From Streptococcus parasanguinis (GTDB lineage: Bacteria; Bacillota; Bacilli; Lactobacillales; Streptococcaceae): a stretch of DNA of 64,000 nucleotides. A program made the position numbers and the translations under genes. The DNA is taken from positions 17,551-81,550 of the forward strand of contig CAJJKY010000011.1 in the NCBI GenBank assembly GCA_905188195.1, given 5' to 3'. This document shows positions 16,775 to 25,084 of the stretch, in pieces; within the stretch, counting starts at the first letter, position 1; each line of letters opens with the position of its first letter. A model generated the notes under the pieces. The model saw nothing but the letters and a program-made list of their open reading frames with translations, was not told the origin of the DNA and did no database searches.

Positions 16775-18340
16775 TTATTCCCACTCTACAGTTGCAGGTG
16801 GTTTACTTGTGATATCGTAGACGATGCGGTTAACGTGGTCAACTTCGTTTACGATACGAACTGAGATTTTTTGGAGAACTTCCCAAGGAATCTTAGCGAA
16901 GTCAGCTGTCATTCCATCGATAGAAGTGATAGCACGGATAGCAATAGTGTAGTCATACGTACGGCCGTCACCCATAACACCTACTGAACGAACGCCTGTG
17001 TTGACAGTGAAGTATTGCCAGATGTCACGATCAAGACCAGCTTTGGCGATTTCTTCACGGAGGATAGCATCTGATTCACGAACGGTTTCGAGTTTTTCTT
17101 CAGTGATTTCTCCCATAACACGGATAGCAAGACCTGGTCCTGGGAATGGTTGGCGCCATACGATGTGGTCTGGCATACCAAGCTCAGTACCAAGGGCACG
17201 AACTTCATCTTTATAAAGAGTGTTGAGTGGCTCGATCAACTCGAACTGCATGTCCTCTGGAAGTCCACCCACATTGTGGTGAGACTTGATGGTTTGAGCA
17301 GTATCCGTACCTGACTCGATTACGTCTGTATAGAGAGTTCCTTGTGCTAGGAATTTCACATCTTTGAGTTTACTTGCTTCGTCATCAAAGACATATACAA
17401 ACTCATTACCGATGATCTTCCGTTTTTTCTCAGGATCAGACACACCAGCCAATTTATCAAGGAAACGTTTAGCAGCATCTGCTTTAACGATGTTCAAACC
17501 AAACTTGCCACCAAGCATATCCATCACTTGGTCAGCTTCCCCTTTACGAAGAAGACCGTGGTCTACAAAGATACAGATCAATTGATCGCCGATGGCTTTT
17601 TGAAGGAGAACCCCAACAACGGAAGAGTCAACACCACCTGAAAGACCAAGAAGGACACGTTTGTCTCCGACGGTTTCACGGATTTTTTTGATCTGCATGT
17701 CAATGAAGTTGTCCATGGTCCAGTCACCTTTAGCCCCACAGATGTTTAAGGCAAAGTTACGCAAGATATCATAACCGTGAACAGAGTGACGAACCTCAGG
17801 GTGGAATTGGATTCCGTAGATTTTCTTGTCTGGATTTTCAATGGATGCAAATGGACAGTCAGCAGAAGTACCGGTGCGGATAAAGTCAGACGGAATTTCT
17901 GTAACAGCATCCCCGTGGCTCATCAAGACCAATTGTTTGTCTGGTGTGCCGGCAAAAAGAGCAGAAGATTCTGTCAAAGTCAGTTCAGATTGACCATATT
18001 CGCGGTTACCAGCATCACCTGCAGGAACGACCTTCCCACCCAATTTATGGGTCAATAATTGCATCCCGTAACAGATTCCAAGGATTGGAATACCGAGTTC
18101 GAAAATTTCAGGATCGATATCAAAAGAACCTTCCTCGTATACAGAGTTTGGTCCGCCTGAAAGAACGATCCCGACTGGATTGATTGCACGAACTTCATCA
18201 GCAGAAATCTTGTGGCTCTTCAACTCTGAGAAAACACCAATTTCACGAATCCGCCGTGAAATAAGCTGATTGTATTGGCTACCGTAGTCAAGCACGATGA
18301 TTTTTTCAACATCATGCAAATCAGTTGATAGGTTTGTCAT
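16775..18340 (-). CDS. guaA: GMP synthase (glutamine-hydrolysing)
   Basis: 521 residues. Converts XMP to GMP with ATP and glutamine. Class I glutaminase domain with nucleophile Cys90 (Gly-Ile-Cys-Tyr-Gly) and His-Pro-Glu near residue 177; ATP pyrophosphatase domain with Ser-Gly-Gly-Val-Asp-Ser-Ser near 236; C-terminal dimerisation domain. RBS AAGAAGGGGA on this strand. It is transcribed divergently from gntR; the likely promoter is TTGGTA-N18-TAGAAT. No riboswitch or PurBox is visible before it. It runs against the general + direction of this arm. Confidence 0.96.
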   Translation of the reverse strand: MTNLSTDLHDVEKIIVLDYGSQYNQLISRRIREIGVFSELKSHKISADEVRAINPVGIVLSGGPNSVYEEGSFDIDPEIFELGIPILGICYGMQLLTHKLGGKVVPAGDAGNREYGQSELTLTESSALFAGTPDKQLVLMSHGDAVTEIPSDFIRTGTSADCPFASIENPDKKIYGIQFHPEVRHSVHGYDILRNFALNICGAKGDWTMDNFIDMQIKKIRETVGDKRVLLGLSGGVDSSVVGVLLQKAIGDQLICIFVDHGLLRKGEADQVMDMLGGKFGLNIVKADAAKRFLDKLAGVSDPEKKRKIIGNEFVYVFDDEASKLKDVKFLAQGTLYTDVIESGTDTAQTIKSHHNVGGLPEDMQFELIEPLNTLYKDEVRALGTELGMPDHIVWRQPFPGPGLAIRVMGEITEEKLETVRESDAILREEIAKAGLDRDIWQYFTVNTGVRSVGVMGDGRTYDYTIAIRAITSIDGMTADFAKIPWEVLQKISVRIVNEVDHVNRIVYDITSKPPATVEWE

Positions 18341-18411
18341 CTTATCCCCTTCTTAAAGAAATTTACTTTCCTCTATTCTAACACAAAAGCCTTGTCTTTA
18401 CCAATCTCTGA

Positions 18412-18440
18412 TTGAAGAATTAGGAATTTTACGCTACAAT
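18412..18440 (+). promoter_or_regulatory. gntR promoter
   Basis: -35 TTGAAG (18412-18417), 17 bases, -10 TACAAT (18435-18440). Confidence 0.75.
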
Positions 18441-18468
18441 AGAGATAACACAGAGAAAGAGCAAGGTT

Positions 18469-19167
18469 ATGATTCCAGCTTACATTCAAATTCATGATCA
18501 GATTAAGTCTGAGATTGATCAAAAAATATGGAAAATCGGGGAGCGTCTTCCTAGCGAACGCGATCTAGCTGAGAAATTTCAGGTGAGTCGGATGACGCTT
18601 AGGCAGGCTATTACCCTTCTGGTTGAAGAAGGAGTGCTTGAAAGACGTGTAGGAAGTGGTACCTTTATCACCAGCACGCGCGTTCAAGAAAAAATGCGGG
18701 GCACAACCAGTTTTACAGAGATTATGAAATCGCAAGGCAAGGAACCTTCTAGCCAAGTGATTTCTTACCGGAAAACCATTCCTAGCCTCCAAGAAGTGGA
18801 TAAATTGGGCATTGATAAGACTGAGACCATCATTCGGATGGAGCGGGTCCGGTATGCCGATGGAATCCCTGTTGTTTATGAAGTGGCCTCTATTCCAGAG
18901 AAATTTATTAAGAATTTCAATCGAGAAGAGGTAACCAGCCATTTCTTCCAAACCTTGGAGCGTCATGGTTATAAGATTGGAAAGTCGCATCAGACCATCT
19001 ATGCGCGATTGGCCAAGGATAAGATTGCGGACTACTTACAGATTTCAAAAGGGCAGGCTATTTTAGGTCTGACACAGGTTTCCTATTTTGAAGATGGGAC
19101 GGCGTTTGAGTATGTAAAAAGTCAGTATGTTGGCGAGCGGTTCGAATTTTATTTGGAAAATAACTAA
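18469..19167 (+). CDS. GntR family transcriptional regulator (HutC type)
   Basis: 232 residues. N-terminal winged helix (Ile-Gly-Glu-Arg-Leu-Pro-Ser-Glu-Arg-Asp-Leu-Ala then Ser-Arg-Met-Thr-Leu-Arg-Gln-Ala) and a C-terminal UTRA ligand domain (about residues 85-230). Such regulators sense sugars, amino acids or nucleotides. It is divergent from guaA, a pairing I remember from pneumococci, so it need not regulate the metabolite cluster that begins 229 bases downstream. Target and ligand unknown. Confidence 0.88.
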   Translation: MIPAYIQIHDQIKSEIDQKIWKIGERLPSERDLAEKFQVSRMTLRQAITLLVEEGVLERRVGSGTFITSTRVQEKMRGTTSFTEIMKSQGKEPSSQVISYRKTIPSLQEVDKLGIDKTETIIRMERVRYADGIPVVYEVASIPEKFIKNFNREEVTSHFFQTLERHGYKIGKSHQTIYARLAKDKIADYLQISKGQAILGLTQVSYFEDGTAFEYVKSQYVGERFEFYLENN

Positions 19168-19192
19168 GCTCGCAAATCGTAAAAATAGAAAA

Positions 19193-19245
19193 CTCTTCAA
19201 ATGTGTGAGAGGCTCACTCTCTTTGGCATTTGGGAGCTTTTTTTA
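19193..19245 (+). terminator. terminator of gntR
   Basis: CTCTTCAAATG (19193-19203) pairs with CATTTGGGAG (19227-19236), with an inner hairpin GTGAG-AGG-CTCAC, followed by seven T. It isolates gntR from the next cluster. Confidence 0.8.
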
Positions 19246-19395
19246 GGTTGAAGTCATTCTTTCTAAATAGTGATAGTACGGTCAAAAATAAAAGATTTAA
19301 AAAAATTTTATTTTTTCTTCAATTTTTGATTTTTTTTACGAATTAATAGATAGAAGCTAGTTTTAGATCTAAAAAAAGATATAAGGCAGGAAAAA

Positions 19396-20673
19396 ATGAA
19401 AAAAATTAAAATCGATGTGGTAGCTGTTCCCTTGAGTGGGCATCTGTACCCAACTTTAAATCTCGTTAAACCCTTATTAGATGATCCAACTATGGAAATC
19501 CGAGTTTTCACGGGTCCTCAGAAAAAAGCCGTCGCAGAAAGTCTCGGCTTCACAGTCGTTCCGATTCTAGAGGACAAAGTAGAAGAGTTTGAACGTGCGG
19601 CTAATAACGATAAGAAACTCAATCTCTTTTCAGCTTATCGGCAATTGTCCAAAAGTCTTGATTTGATTAATCATGTATCAGATCAATTGCTAGAGGAGTG
19701 GCGCGTCAATCGTCCAGATATTGTCATTGCTGATTTCATCACTCTATCAGCTGGCTTTGTGGCAGAACAGTTAGAAATTCCTTGGATTACCACCATGGCA
19801 ACCCAATTTGTAATCGAAACTCCTTATGGTCCTCCTTGCTTCTTCGGAGGGATGGGAGTCGCGCGCACGAAGAAGGAAGAGAAGATACAGGCACTATGCC
19901 GTAAACTCACGCGCATTGGAAAATACTGTGGGGCTTTCCTCTTACGCAAACGCTTAAAACGTTACAATTTCAAGTTGTACAATCAAAATGGAGTGGAGAC
20001 CATCTACTCTCCTTATGCCGTCTTTGGAATTGGGATGATGGAGCTAGAGTTGAAGACACACTTCCCTCATCAATATGCGTGGCTTGGCCCTTTGGGTACT
20101 TCTATTGAAAAAGCAGAAGATTATCCTTTAGATCTCATTCCTTACGAGGATAAGACGAAGGTACTCGTGACATGTGGAACCCAGTTGCCTTGGGCAAAAG
20201 AGAACTTGCTAGAACAAACCAAGCAGTTGGCCAAAGAGCATCCAGAATTTCACTTTTTCGTCACCTTAGGAGATGGAGCAAAGGAATTCTCTGAAGAAGA
20301 AGTAGCGCCAAATGTGACGGTCGTCTCTTATCTGCCCTACAAAGAATATATTCCTCAGATGGACTATGTCATTCACCATGGAGGAGCTGGAATCTTTTAT
20401 CAGTGTATCGAATTTAAAAAACCAGCCTTGATCTTGCCACATGATTATGACCAATTTGACTATGCGATTCGAGGAGTAGAAGCAGGAATTGCTTTTCAAG
20501 CTCATCGCAATCGCACCGAAGAGATTCAAGCAGGTTTCAATGCCCTATTAGAAAAAGAATCTTGGGAAAAGTTAGAGAGACTAAACAAACTTTCAAAAAC
20601 CTACAAGCCATTGGATACCTTGGAGTTTGAGATTCAACGATTATTAAGACGTGGAACGGATGGGAAACTATGA
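19396..20673 (+). CDS. GT1-family glycosyltransferase (MGT-like), cluster gene 1
   Basis: 425 residues, GT-B fold. The N-terminal loop Ser-Gly-His-Leu-Tyr-Pro carries the candidate acceptor-activating His16. The donor-sugar motif is His-His-Gly-Gly-Ala-Gly at 327-332 with Glu339 and His-Asp-Tyr-Asp-Gln near 349-353. It resembles macrolide, sterol and UDP-glucosyl transferases that act on hydrophobic acceptors rather than wall-polymer transferases. RBS GGCAGGAAAA. First gene of a five-gene overlapping cluster; it overlaps the next gene by ATGA. The leader before it (19246-19395) is very AT-rich and no promoter is clear. The sugar and acceptor are unknown. Confidence 0.85.
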   Translation: MKKIKIDVVAVPLSGHLYPTLNLVKPLLDDPTMEIRVFTGPQKKAVAESLGFTVVPILEDKVEEFERAANNDKKLNLFSAYRQLSKSLDLINHVSDQLLEEWRVNRPDIVIADFITLSAGFVAEQLEIPWITTMATQFVIETPYGPPCFFGGMGVARTKKEEKIQALCRKLTRIGKYCGAFLLRKRLKRYNFKLYNQNGVETIYSPYAVFGIGMMELELKTHFPHQYAWLGPLGTSIEKAEDYPLDLIPYEDKTKVLVTCGTQLPWAKENLLEQTKQLAKEHPEFHFFVTLGDGAKEFSEEEVAPNVTVVSYLPYKEYIPQMDYVIHHGGAGIFYQCIEFKKPALILPHDYDQFDYAIRGVEAGIAFQAHRNRTEEIQAGFNALLEKESWEKLERLNKLSKTYKPLDTLEFEIQRLLRRGTDGKL

Positions 20674-21647
20674 AAATTCTTGTAACAGGTGCGACTGGCT
20701 TCCTTGGAAAATATGTGATCGATGAGTTGTTGGCTCACGATTATTCCATTGTAGCCTTTGGCCGAAACGAAAAAATTGGGAAGTCTCTGGAAGGTGAGCG
20801 CGTCCAATTTATCAAAGGGGATTTGAGCTCTATTGAGGAATTAAGACAAGCCTTTCAGTCTGTTGATGCTGTGGTTCACGCTGGAGCTTTATCCACTGCC
20901 TGGGGACCTTGGAAGGCCTTCTATCAGGCTAATGTAGTTGGTACTCAAAATGTCCTTGACTTGTGCCGTGAATATGCGGTAAAACGCTTGGTTTACGTAT
21001 CTTCTCCCAGTATTTACGCAGCTGGAAAAGACCAATTAAACATCAAGGAAAGCGATGCTCCAAAAGAAAATCACCTCAACAATTACATTCGAAGCAAATT
21101 GGCTTCTGAAAAACTTTTTTCTGACTATCCAGATGTGCCAAGTATCATCTTGCGTCCTAGAGGATTATTTGGTGTGGGGGATACCAGTATTTTACCTCGT
21201 GTCTTACGCCTCAGTCGAAAAATTGGAATTCCTTTGATTCGAGGAGGAGAGCAGCTCATGGATATGACCTGTGTGGAAAATGTTGCCCTAGCCATTCGCT
21301 TGGCTCTAGAGGCCAAAGAAGCACACGGACAGGTTTATAATATTACAAATGGGGAACCAAAGACCTTTAAGTATTTGATCGAAACAACACTAAAGGGATT
21401 GGGAGAGCCGATTCGCTATCGGAAAATTCCGGAAGGTCTAGTAGCAGGTGCGGCTTATAGCCTTGAAGGAGTATATCGATTATTCCATCTGAAAGCTGAG
21501 CCTCCTTTGACTCGCTACACCTATTATCTCCTTCGATATAGCCAAACTCTCGATATTCAAAAGGCCCAAACAGAACTTGGCTACTATCCAAAAATGACCA
21601 TTGAAGAAGGGATTGACAACTATGTCCAACATGATCAAGCGCATTGA
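20670..21647 (+). CDS. NAD(P)-dependent extended SDR (3beta-HSD/OleD-like), cluster gene 2
   Basis: 325 residues. Rossmann motif Gly-Ala-Thr-Gly-Phe-Leu-Gly at 7-13; catalytic Tyr139 and Lys143 (Tyr-Ile-Arg-Ser-Lys), with Ser111/112 just upstream. The best family impression is the 3beta-hydroxysteroid dehydrogenase / OleD group, which reduces beta-keto groups on long or bulky chains. It starts within the glycosyltransferase stop (ATGA) and its end overlaps the MBL gene. In context it could reduce the beta-keto product of the KAS III-like enzyme encoded at the end of the cluster; that is inference. Confidence 0.83.
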   Translation: MKILVTGATGFLGKYVIDELLAHDYSIVAFGRNEKIGKSLEGERVQFIKGDLSSIEELRQAFQSVDAVVHAGALSTAWGPWKAFYQANVVGTQNVLDLCREYAVKRLVYVSSPSIYAAGKDQLNIKESDAPKENHLNNYIRSKLASEKLFSDYPDVPSIILRPRGLFGVGDTSILPRVLRLSRKIGIPLIRGGEQLMDMTCVENVALAIRLALEAKEAHGQVYNITNGEPKTFKYLIETTLKGLGEPIRYRKIPEGLVAGAAYSLEGVYRLFHLKAEPPLTRYTYYLLRYSQTLDIQKAQTELGYYPKMTIEEGIDNYVQHDQAH

Positions 21648-22449
21648 TTATTTCCCAGCAGGCTATTGTAGTAGTCATTCTGGTCTCTTATTTAAAGAGA
21701 TTCCGAATGAAAAAATGCAATTTCCAGCAGGTGTCTTTTTGATTCATCACCGTGAAAAAGGCTATATTTTGTACGATACCGGCTATCACTACGAGATTAA
21801 GAAAAAAGCTCGGTATTTCTGGTACCGTCTAGCCACCCCAATGCAGATGAAAAAAGAAGACCAGATCGATTATTTATTGCAAGAGCGTGGAATTGATCCG
21901 GCAGAAATTACTTATGTGATTCTTTCGCATTTGCACCCGGATCATCTCGGTGGAGCAGCCCTTTTTCCAAATGCTCATTTCTTTGTTACCCAGGAAGTCT
22001 ATGAGGTGTACCAAAAACCTAAATTTAAAGATCTGATTTTTAAAGAGTTTTTGCCAGCTGATTTCAAAGATCGGGTGACTTGTCTTAAAGCAGATCAAAG
22101 GCATCCTGCTTTCCCCTATCGCCCGACTGCGGATTTTTTTGGAGATGGGAGCATCCTTGTTTCGTCCATCGATGGACATGCGAGAGGGCAAGGTTGTCTT
22201 TATCTGGATGAGTTCAAACTCTTCATCGGAGCAGACCTTTCTTGGGGAGTAGACCTCTTGCCTTACACAGGGCAAATGCGTCTCATCCCCTCCTTGGTTC
22301 AGGATAATAAGAAGGCTTATCTTAAAGGAGCTGAGTTGCTGGAAACACTCTTGCAAGATGGCATTCAAGTTGTGGTCAGCCACGACCCGCAAGAACGGAT
22401 TGAAAGGATTTTAAATGAAAAAAACAGTCTTTCTGAAAACCTTTATTGA
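21622..22449 (+). CDS. metallo-beta-lactamase-fold hydrolase (lactonase-like), cluster gene 3
   Basis: 275 residues from the ATG at 21622, preceded by GAAGAAGGGA; an ATG at 21631 is also possible. Zinc motif His-Leu-His-Pro-Asp-His at 103-108, with a later Asp-Gly-His-Ala and Gly-Ala-Asp. An early Asp-Thr-Gly (52-54) is usual. Overall layout recalls N-acyl-homoserine lactonases (AiiA/AttM), but substrate is unknown; esters and thioesters are equally possible. Overlaps the SDR gene by 26 bases and the ligase gene by 35. Confidence 0.8.
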   Translation: MSNMIKRIDYFPAGYCSSHSGLLFKEIPNEKMQFPAGVFLIHHREKGYILYDTGYHYEIKKKARYFWYRLATPMQMKKEDQIDYLLQERGIDPAEITYVILSHLHPDHLGGAALFPNAHFFVTQEVYEVYQKPKFKDLIFKEFLPADFKDRVTCLKADQRHPAFPYRPTADFFGDGSILVSSIDGHARGQGCLYLDEFKLFIGADLSWGVDLLPYTGQMRLIPSLVQDNKKAYLKGAELLETLLQDGIQVVVSHDPQERIERILNEKNSLSENLY

Positions 22450-23680
22450 AACCAGATGGTGCCACCGATTCCGTTCAAAAGAGGCCTTGAAGCGATATCA
22501 ATATAAGCAATTGGCGCGCTACCATGCTTTTATCACTTCTCAGTCTCCCTATTTTCAAACCCATTCTCCCGAATCCTTTGGAACCATGGATAAATCGTTT
22601 ATGATGACACATTTCAATGAACTCAATACCCTAGGGGTGGATCGAGATCAGGCTTTAGAGATGGCGATTCGCGGAGAACAGACGCGAGATTTTACTGAGA
22701 TGAATGGAGAAGTAGCAGTAGGCTTGTCTTCTGGGACTTCAGGCCACCGAGGAGTTTTTGTCACCACAGAAAAAGAGAGAAGTATGTGGGCTGCAGCGAT
22801 CTTAGCCAAGATGCTTCCGAAAGGAAAACTATTTGGTCATCGCATTGCCTTTTTCTTACGAGCGGACAATGAACTTTATCAAACCATTAACTCAGGCCTT
22901 ATCCGCTTGGAATATTTTGATATTTTCAAGGATAGCAAGGAGCATTTAGAGCGTCTCAAAGACTATCAACCAACTATTGTGGTCGCACCAGCTTCAACCT
23001 TGATTGAGTTAGCCAACTATGTCAGCAATCAGCAACTTGCGATCCAACCCGTCAAGGTTGTCTCTGTCGCAGAAATCCTAGAGGAACGAGATGCTGAGAC
23101 AATCGCCAAAGCCTTTCAACTAGACACGGTTGATCAGGTCTACCAAGCGACAGAGGGATTTTTAGCTTGTACCTGTTCAGAAGGCAATCTACATCTTAAC
23201 GAAGATATTTTGTATGTCGAAAAAGAGTACCTAGATGATAGCCGCTTTTATCCGATTATTACGGATTTCAAACGAACCAGTCAACCGATCTATCGCTACC
23301 GCCTCAATGATATTTTGGTAGAAGAAAAATCTCCTTGCCCTTGTGGTTCCGTCTTTACTCGAATCGCAAAGATCGAAGGACGATCAGATGATATCTTCTA
23401 TTTCAAAAAAGAAGATGGCAGTAGCCAGATGATCTATCCGGATTTTATTCGACGGTGTATTCTCTTTGTCGAAAATATTCAGGACTATCAAGTAACTCAG
23501 TTGGCAGATAGATCCATTACCATTGCCTTGAGTCACCGGACAGAGTCTATTGAGCAAGCGATTTTTGCTCAATTCGAACTCTTAGCTCAGCAAAAACAAT
23601 TCATTCTTCCAAGTATTCAATTTATCGATTACCAATGGGACCCAACACGTAAATTAAAACGTGTTCAACGACTTCAATAA
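22415..23680 (+). CDS. AMP-forming acyl/aryl ligase (PaaK / F390-synthetase-related), cluster gene 4
   Basis: 421 residues, short for an ANL enzyme but normal for the COG1541 branch. ATP-binding Ser-Ser-Gly-Thr-Ser-Gly at 105-110, Tyr-Gln-Ala-Thr-Glu-Gly in the middle, Tyr-Arg-Leu-Asn-Asp and Gly-Arg-Ser-Asp-Asp near 315, a Cys-Pro-Cys-Gly metal-like motif just before, and a C-terminal Lys-Leu-Lys-Arg that can supply the adenylation lysine. It should activate a carboxylic acid as acyl-AMP and perhaps as CoA thioester. Overlaps the MBL gene by 35 bases. Confidence 0.8.
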   Translation: MKKTVFLKTFIETRWCHRFRSKEALKRYQYKQLARYHAFITSQSPYFQTHSPESFGTMDKSFMMTHFNELNTLGVDRDQALEMAIRGEQTRDFTEMNGEVAVGLSSGTSGHRGVFVTTEKERSMWAAAILAKMLPKGKLFGHRIAFFLRADNELYQTINSGLIRLEYFDIFKDSKEHLERLKDYQPTIVVAPASTLIELANYVSNQQLAIQPVKVVSVAEILEERDAETIAKAFQLDTVDQVYQATEGFLACTCSEGNLHLNEDILYVEKEYLDDSRFYPIITDFKRTSQPIYRYRLNDILVEEKSPCPCGSVFTRIAKIEGRSDDIFYFKKEDGSSQMIYPDFIRRCILFVENIQDYQVTQLADRSITIALSHRTESIEQAIFAQFELLAQQKQFILPSIQFIDYQWDPTRKLKRVQRLQ

Positions 23681-23692
23681 AAGGAGAATCCT

Positions 23693-24637
23693 ATGACTTC
23701 TGTAAAAAGACATTTGCAAATTAAAGGCTATGGAACAGCGCTTCCAGTTCATACAGTGACTTTCAAAGACCAGACTCGTTACCGCGTGAAAGAAGGAGAA
23801 GAAACACAGATTGATCTTGCAGCCCGTGCGATCGAAGCTGCTTTAAACCATGCGGGTCTTGAAATGGCAGACATCGACTGCCTGGTTTCGGCTAGTGCAG
23901 TTGGTGTTCAGCCCATCCCTTGTACAGCTGCTTTGATCCATGAGCGCGTGGCCAAGGGACTGACGATTCCTGCTATGGATATCAACACCACTTGTACCAG
24001 TTTTGTATCAGCTTTAAGCACTGTTTCTTATCTGATTGAAGGTGGAGAATACCAACGGGTGCTGATTGTATCTAGTGAAGTAGGAAGCCTAGGGCTTAAT
24101 CCCAAACAAAAAGAAAGCTTTGAACTGTTTAGCGATGGCGCTGCAGCCTTTATCTTTGAAGCAACAAAGGAAGACAAAGGAATCATTGCTAGCATGCAAC
24201 GTACCTGGTCTGAGGGAGCCCATGATACCGAGATTCGTGGTGGTTTGACAGCTTATCATCCGAAATTATACTCTGAAGCAACCAAGACCGATTTCATGTT
24301 TGACATGAAAGGGAAGAAGATTCTCTTACTTTCTGCTCGTGTTATTCCAGAAATGTTCCAAGAATTCCAAGAGAAATCAGGCATTTCTAAAGACGCTGTA
24401 GACTATATTATTCCCCACCAAGCTAGCCGGGCCTTGCCACTGGTCATGGACAAATTGGGAGTTGGCAAAGATAAATATCTCAATATTGTCAGCGATTATG
24501 GAAATATGGTTTCAGTTGCTGTTCCTTTCGGCCTAGCCTATGCACTGGATCATGGCTATGTGAAGGAAGGAGATACCATCTTCTTGATGGGAACTGCAGC
24601 AGGGATGACGGTCAATATGTTGGCGCTGAAACTTTAA
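23693..24637 (+). CDS. KAS III-like 3-oxoacyl synthase, cluster gene 5
   Basis: 314 residues, FabH/thiolase fold. Catalytic triad Cys101 (Asn-Thr-Thr-Cys-Thr), His242 (Ile-Pro-His-Gln-Ala) and Asn271 (Tyr-Gly-Asn) is intact. The Asn-Thr-Thr-Cys context differs from housekeeping FabH, and no other fatty-acid synthesis gene is nearby, so this is probably a second, specialised KAS III. It begins 12 bases after the ligase with an AAAGGAGA RBS and ends the cluster at a strong terminator. It would join an activated acyl group to malonyl-ACP or another acyl thioester. Confidence 0.85.
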   Translation: MTSVKRHLQIKGYGTALPVHTVTFKDQTRYRVKEGEETQIDLAARAIEAALNHAGLEMADIDCLVSASAVGVQPIPCTAALIHERVAKGLTIPAMDINTTCTSFVSALSTVSYLIEGGEYQRVLIVSSEVGSLGLNPKQKESFELFSDGAAAFIFEATKEDKGIIASMQRTWSEGAHDTEIRGGLTAYHPKLYSEATKTDFMFDMKGKKILLLSARVIPEMFQEFQEKSGISKDAVDYIIPHQASRALPLVMDKLGVGKDKYLNIVSDYGNMVSVAVPFGLAYALDHGYVKEGDTIFLMGTAAGMTVNMLALKL

Positions 24638-24673
24638 TGATGAATCCTCTTATTTCAAGCTCAAAAAGCATCA

Positions 24674-24702
24674 AGTCCCGCTAGTCTTTAGCGGGCTTTT
24701 TT
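24674..24702 (+). terminator. terminator of the five-gene cluster
   Basis: CCCGCTA (24677-24683), GTCTT loop, TAGCGGG (24689-24695), then C and six T. Its T run merges with the ylxM promoter. Confidence 0.9.
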
Positions 24703-24710
24703 GATATAAT
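24702..24710 (+). promoter_or_regulatory. extended -10 promoter of ylxM, nearly leaderless
   Basis: TGA-TATAAT (24702-24710). Normal spacing puts transcription start at about 24717, one base before the ATG at 24718. Confidence 0.65.
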
Positions 24711-24717
24711 GAAAGGT

Positions 24718-25050
24718 ATGGAAATTGAGAAAACCAACCGAATGAATGCGCTCTTTGAGTTTTATGCAGCGCTCTTGACGGACAAGCAGATGAACTACAT
24801 CGAGCTCTACTACGCAGATGACTACAGCTTGGCTGAGATTGCAGAAGAGTTTGGAGTGAGCCGTCAAGCGGTCTATGACAATATTAAACGTACAGAAAAG
24901 ATTTTGGAAGACTACGAAATGAAACTCCATATGTATTCCGATTACATTGTTCGTAGTCAGATTTTGGATCAGATTTCTGAAAAATACCCTGAAGATCCTT
25001 TTTTACAGGAACAAATTTCTGTACTTTCCAGTATCGATAATCGAGACTAA
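24718..25050 (+). CDS. ylxM: YlxM family DNA-binding protein (SRP-associated)
   Basis: 110 residues. Sigma-like helix-turn-helix: Ser-Leu-Ala-Glu-Ile-Ala-Glu-Glu-Phe-Gly-Val-Ser-Arg-Gln-Ala-Val-Tyr-Asp-Asn-Ile. YlxM is always paired with ffh and is reported to act with the signal recognition particle. I chose the ATG at 24718 (Met-Glu-Ile-Glu-Lys) as in other streptococci; an in-frame ATG at 24709 lies inside the -10 box. No usable RBS lies upstream. Confidence 0.93.
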   Translation: MEIEKTNRMNALFEFYAALLTDKQMNYIELYYADDYSLAEIAEEFGVSRQAVYDNIKRTEKILEDYEMKLHMYSDYIVRSQILDQISEKYPEDPFLQEQISVLSSIDNRD

Positions 25051-25084
25051 TGATTAAATACAAGACAGAACTAGGAGAAAGAGT

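Noticed and set aside
18469..19167. GntR as the dedicated regulator of the five-gene cluster
   Set aside because: A strong terminator separates them and the guaA-gntR pairing exists elsewhere without the cluster, as I recall.
22415..22449. Frameshift or pseudogene at the MBL-ligase overlap
   Set aside because: Both proteins have intact motifs and natural ends; overlap is consistent with coupled translation.
19396..24637. Cluster read as a complete Ole olefin pathway
   Set aside because: The ligase is PaaK/F390-like rather than OleC and the hydrolase is an MBL fold rather than OleB; similarity is only in logic.
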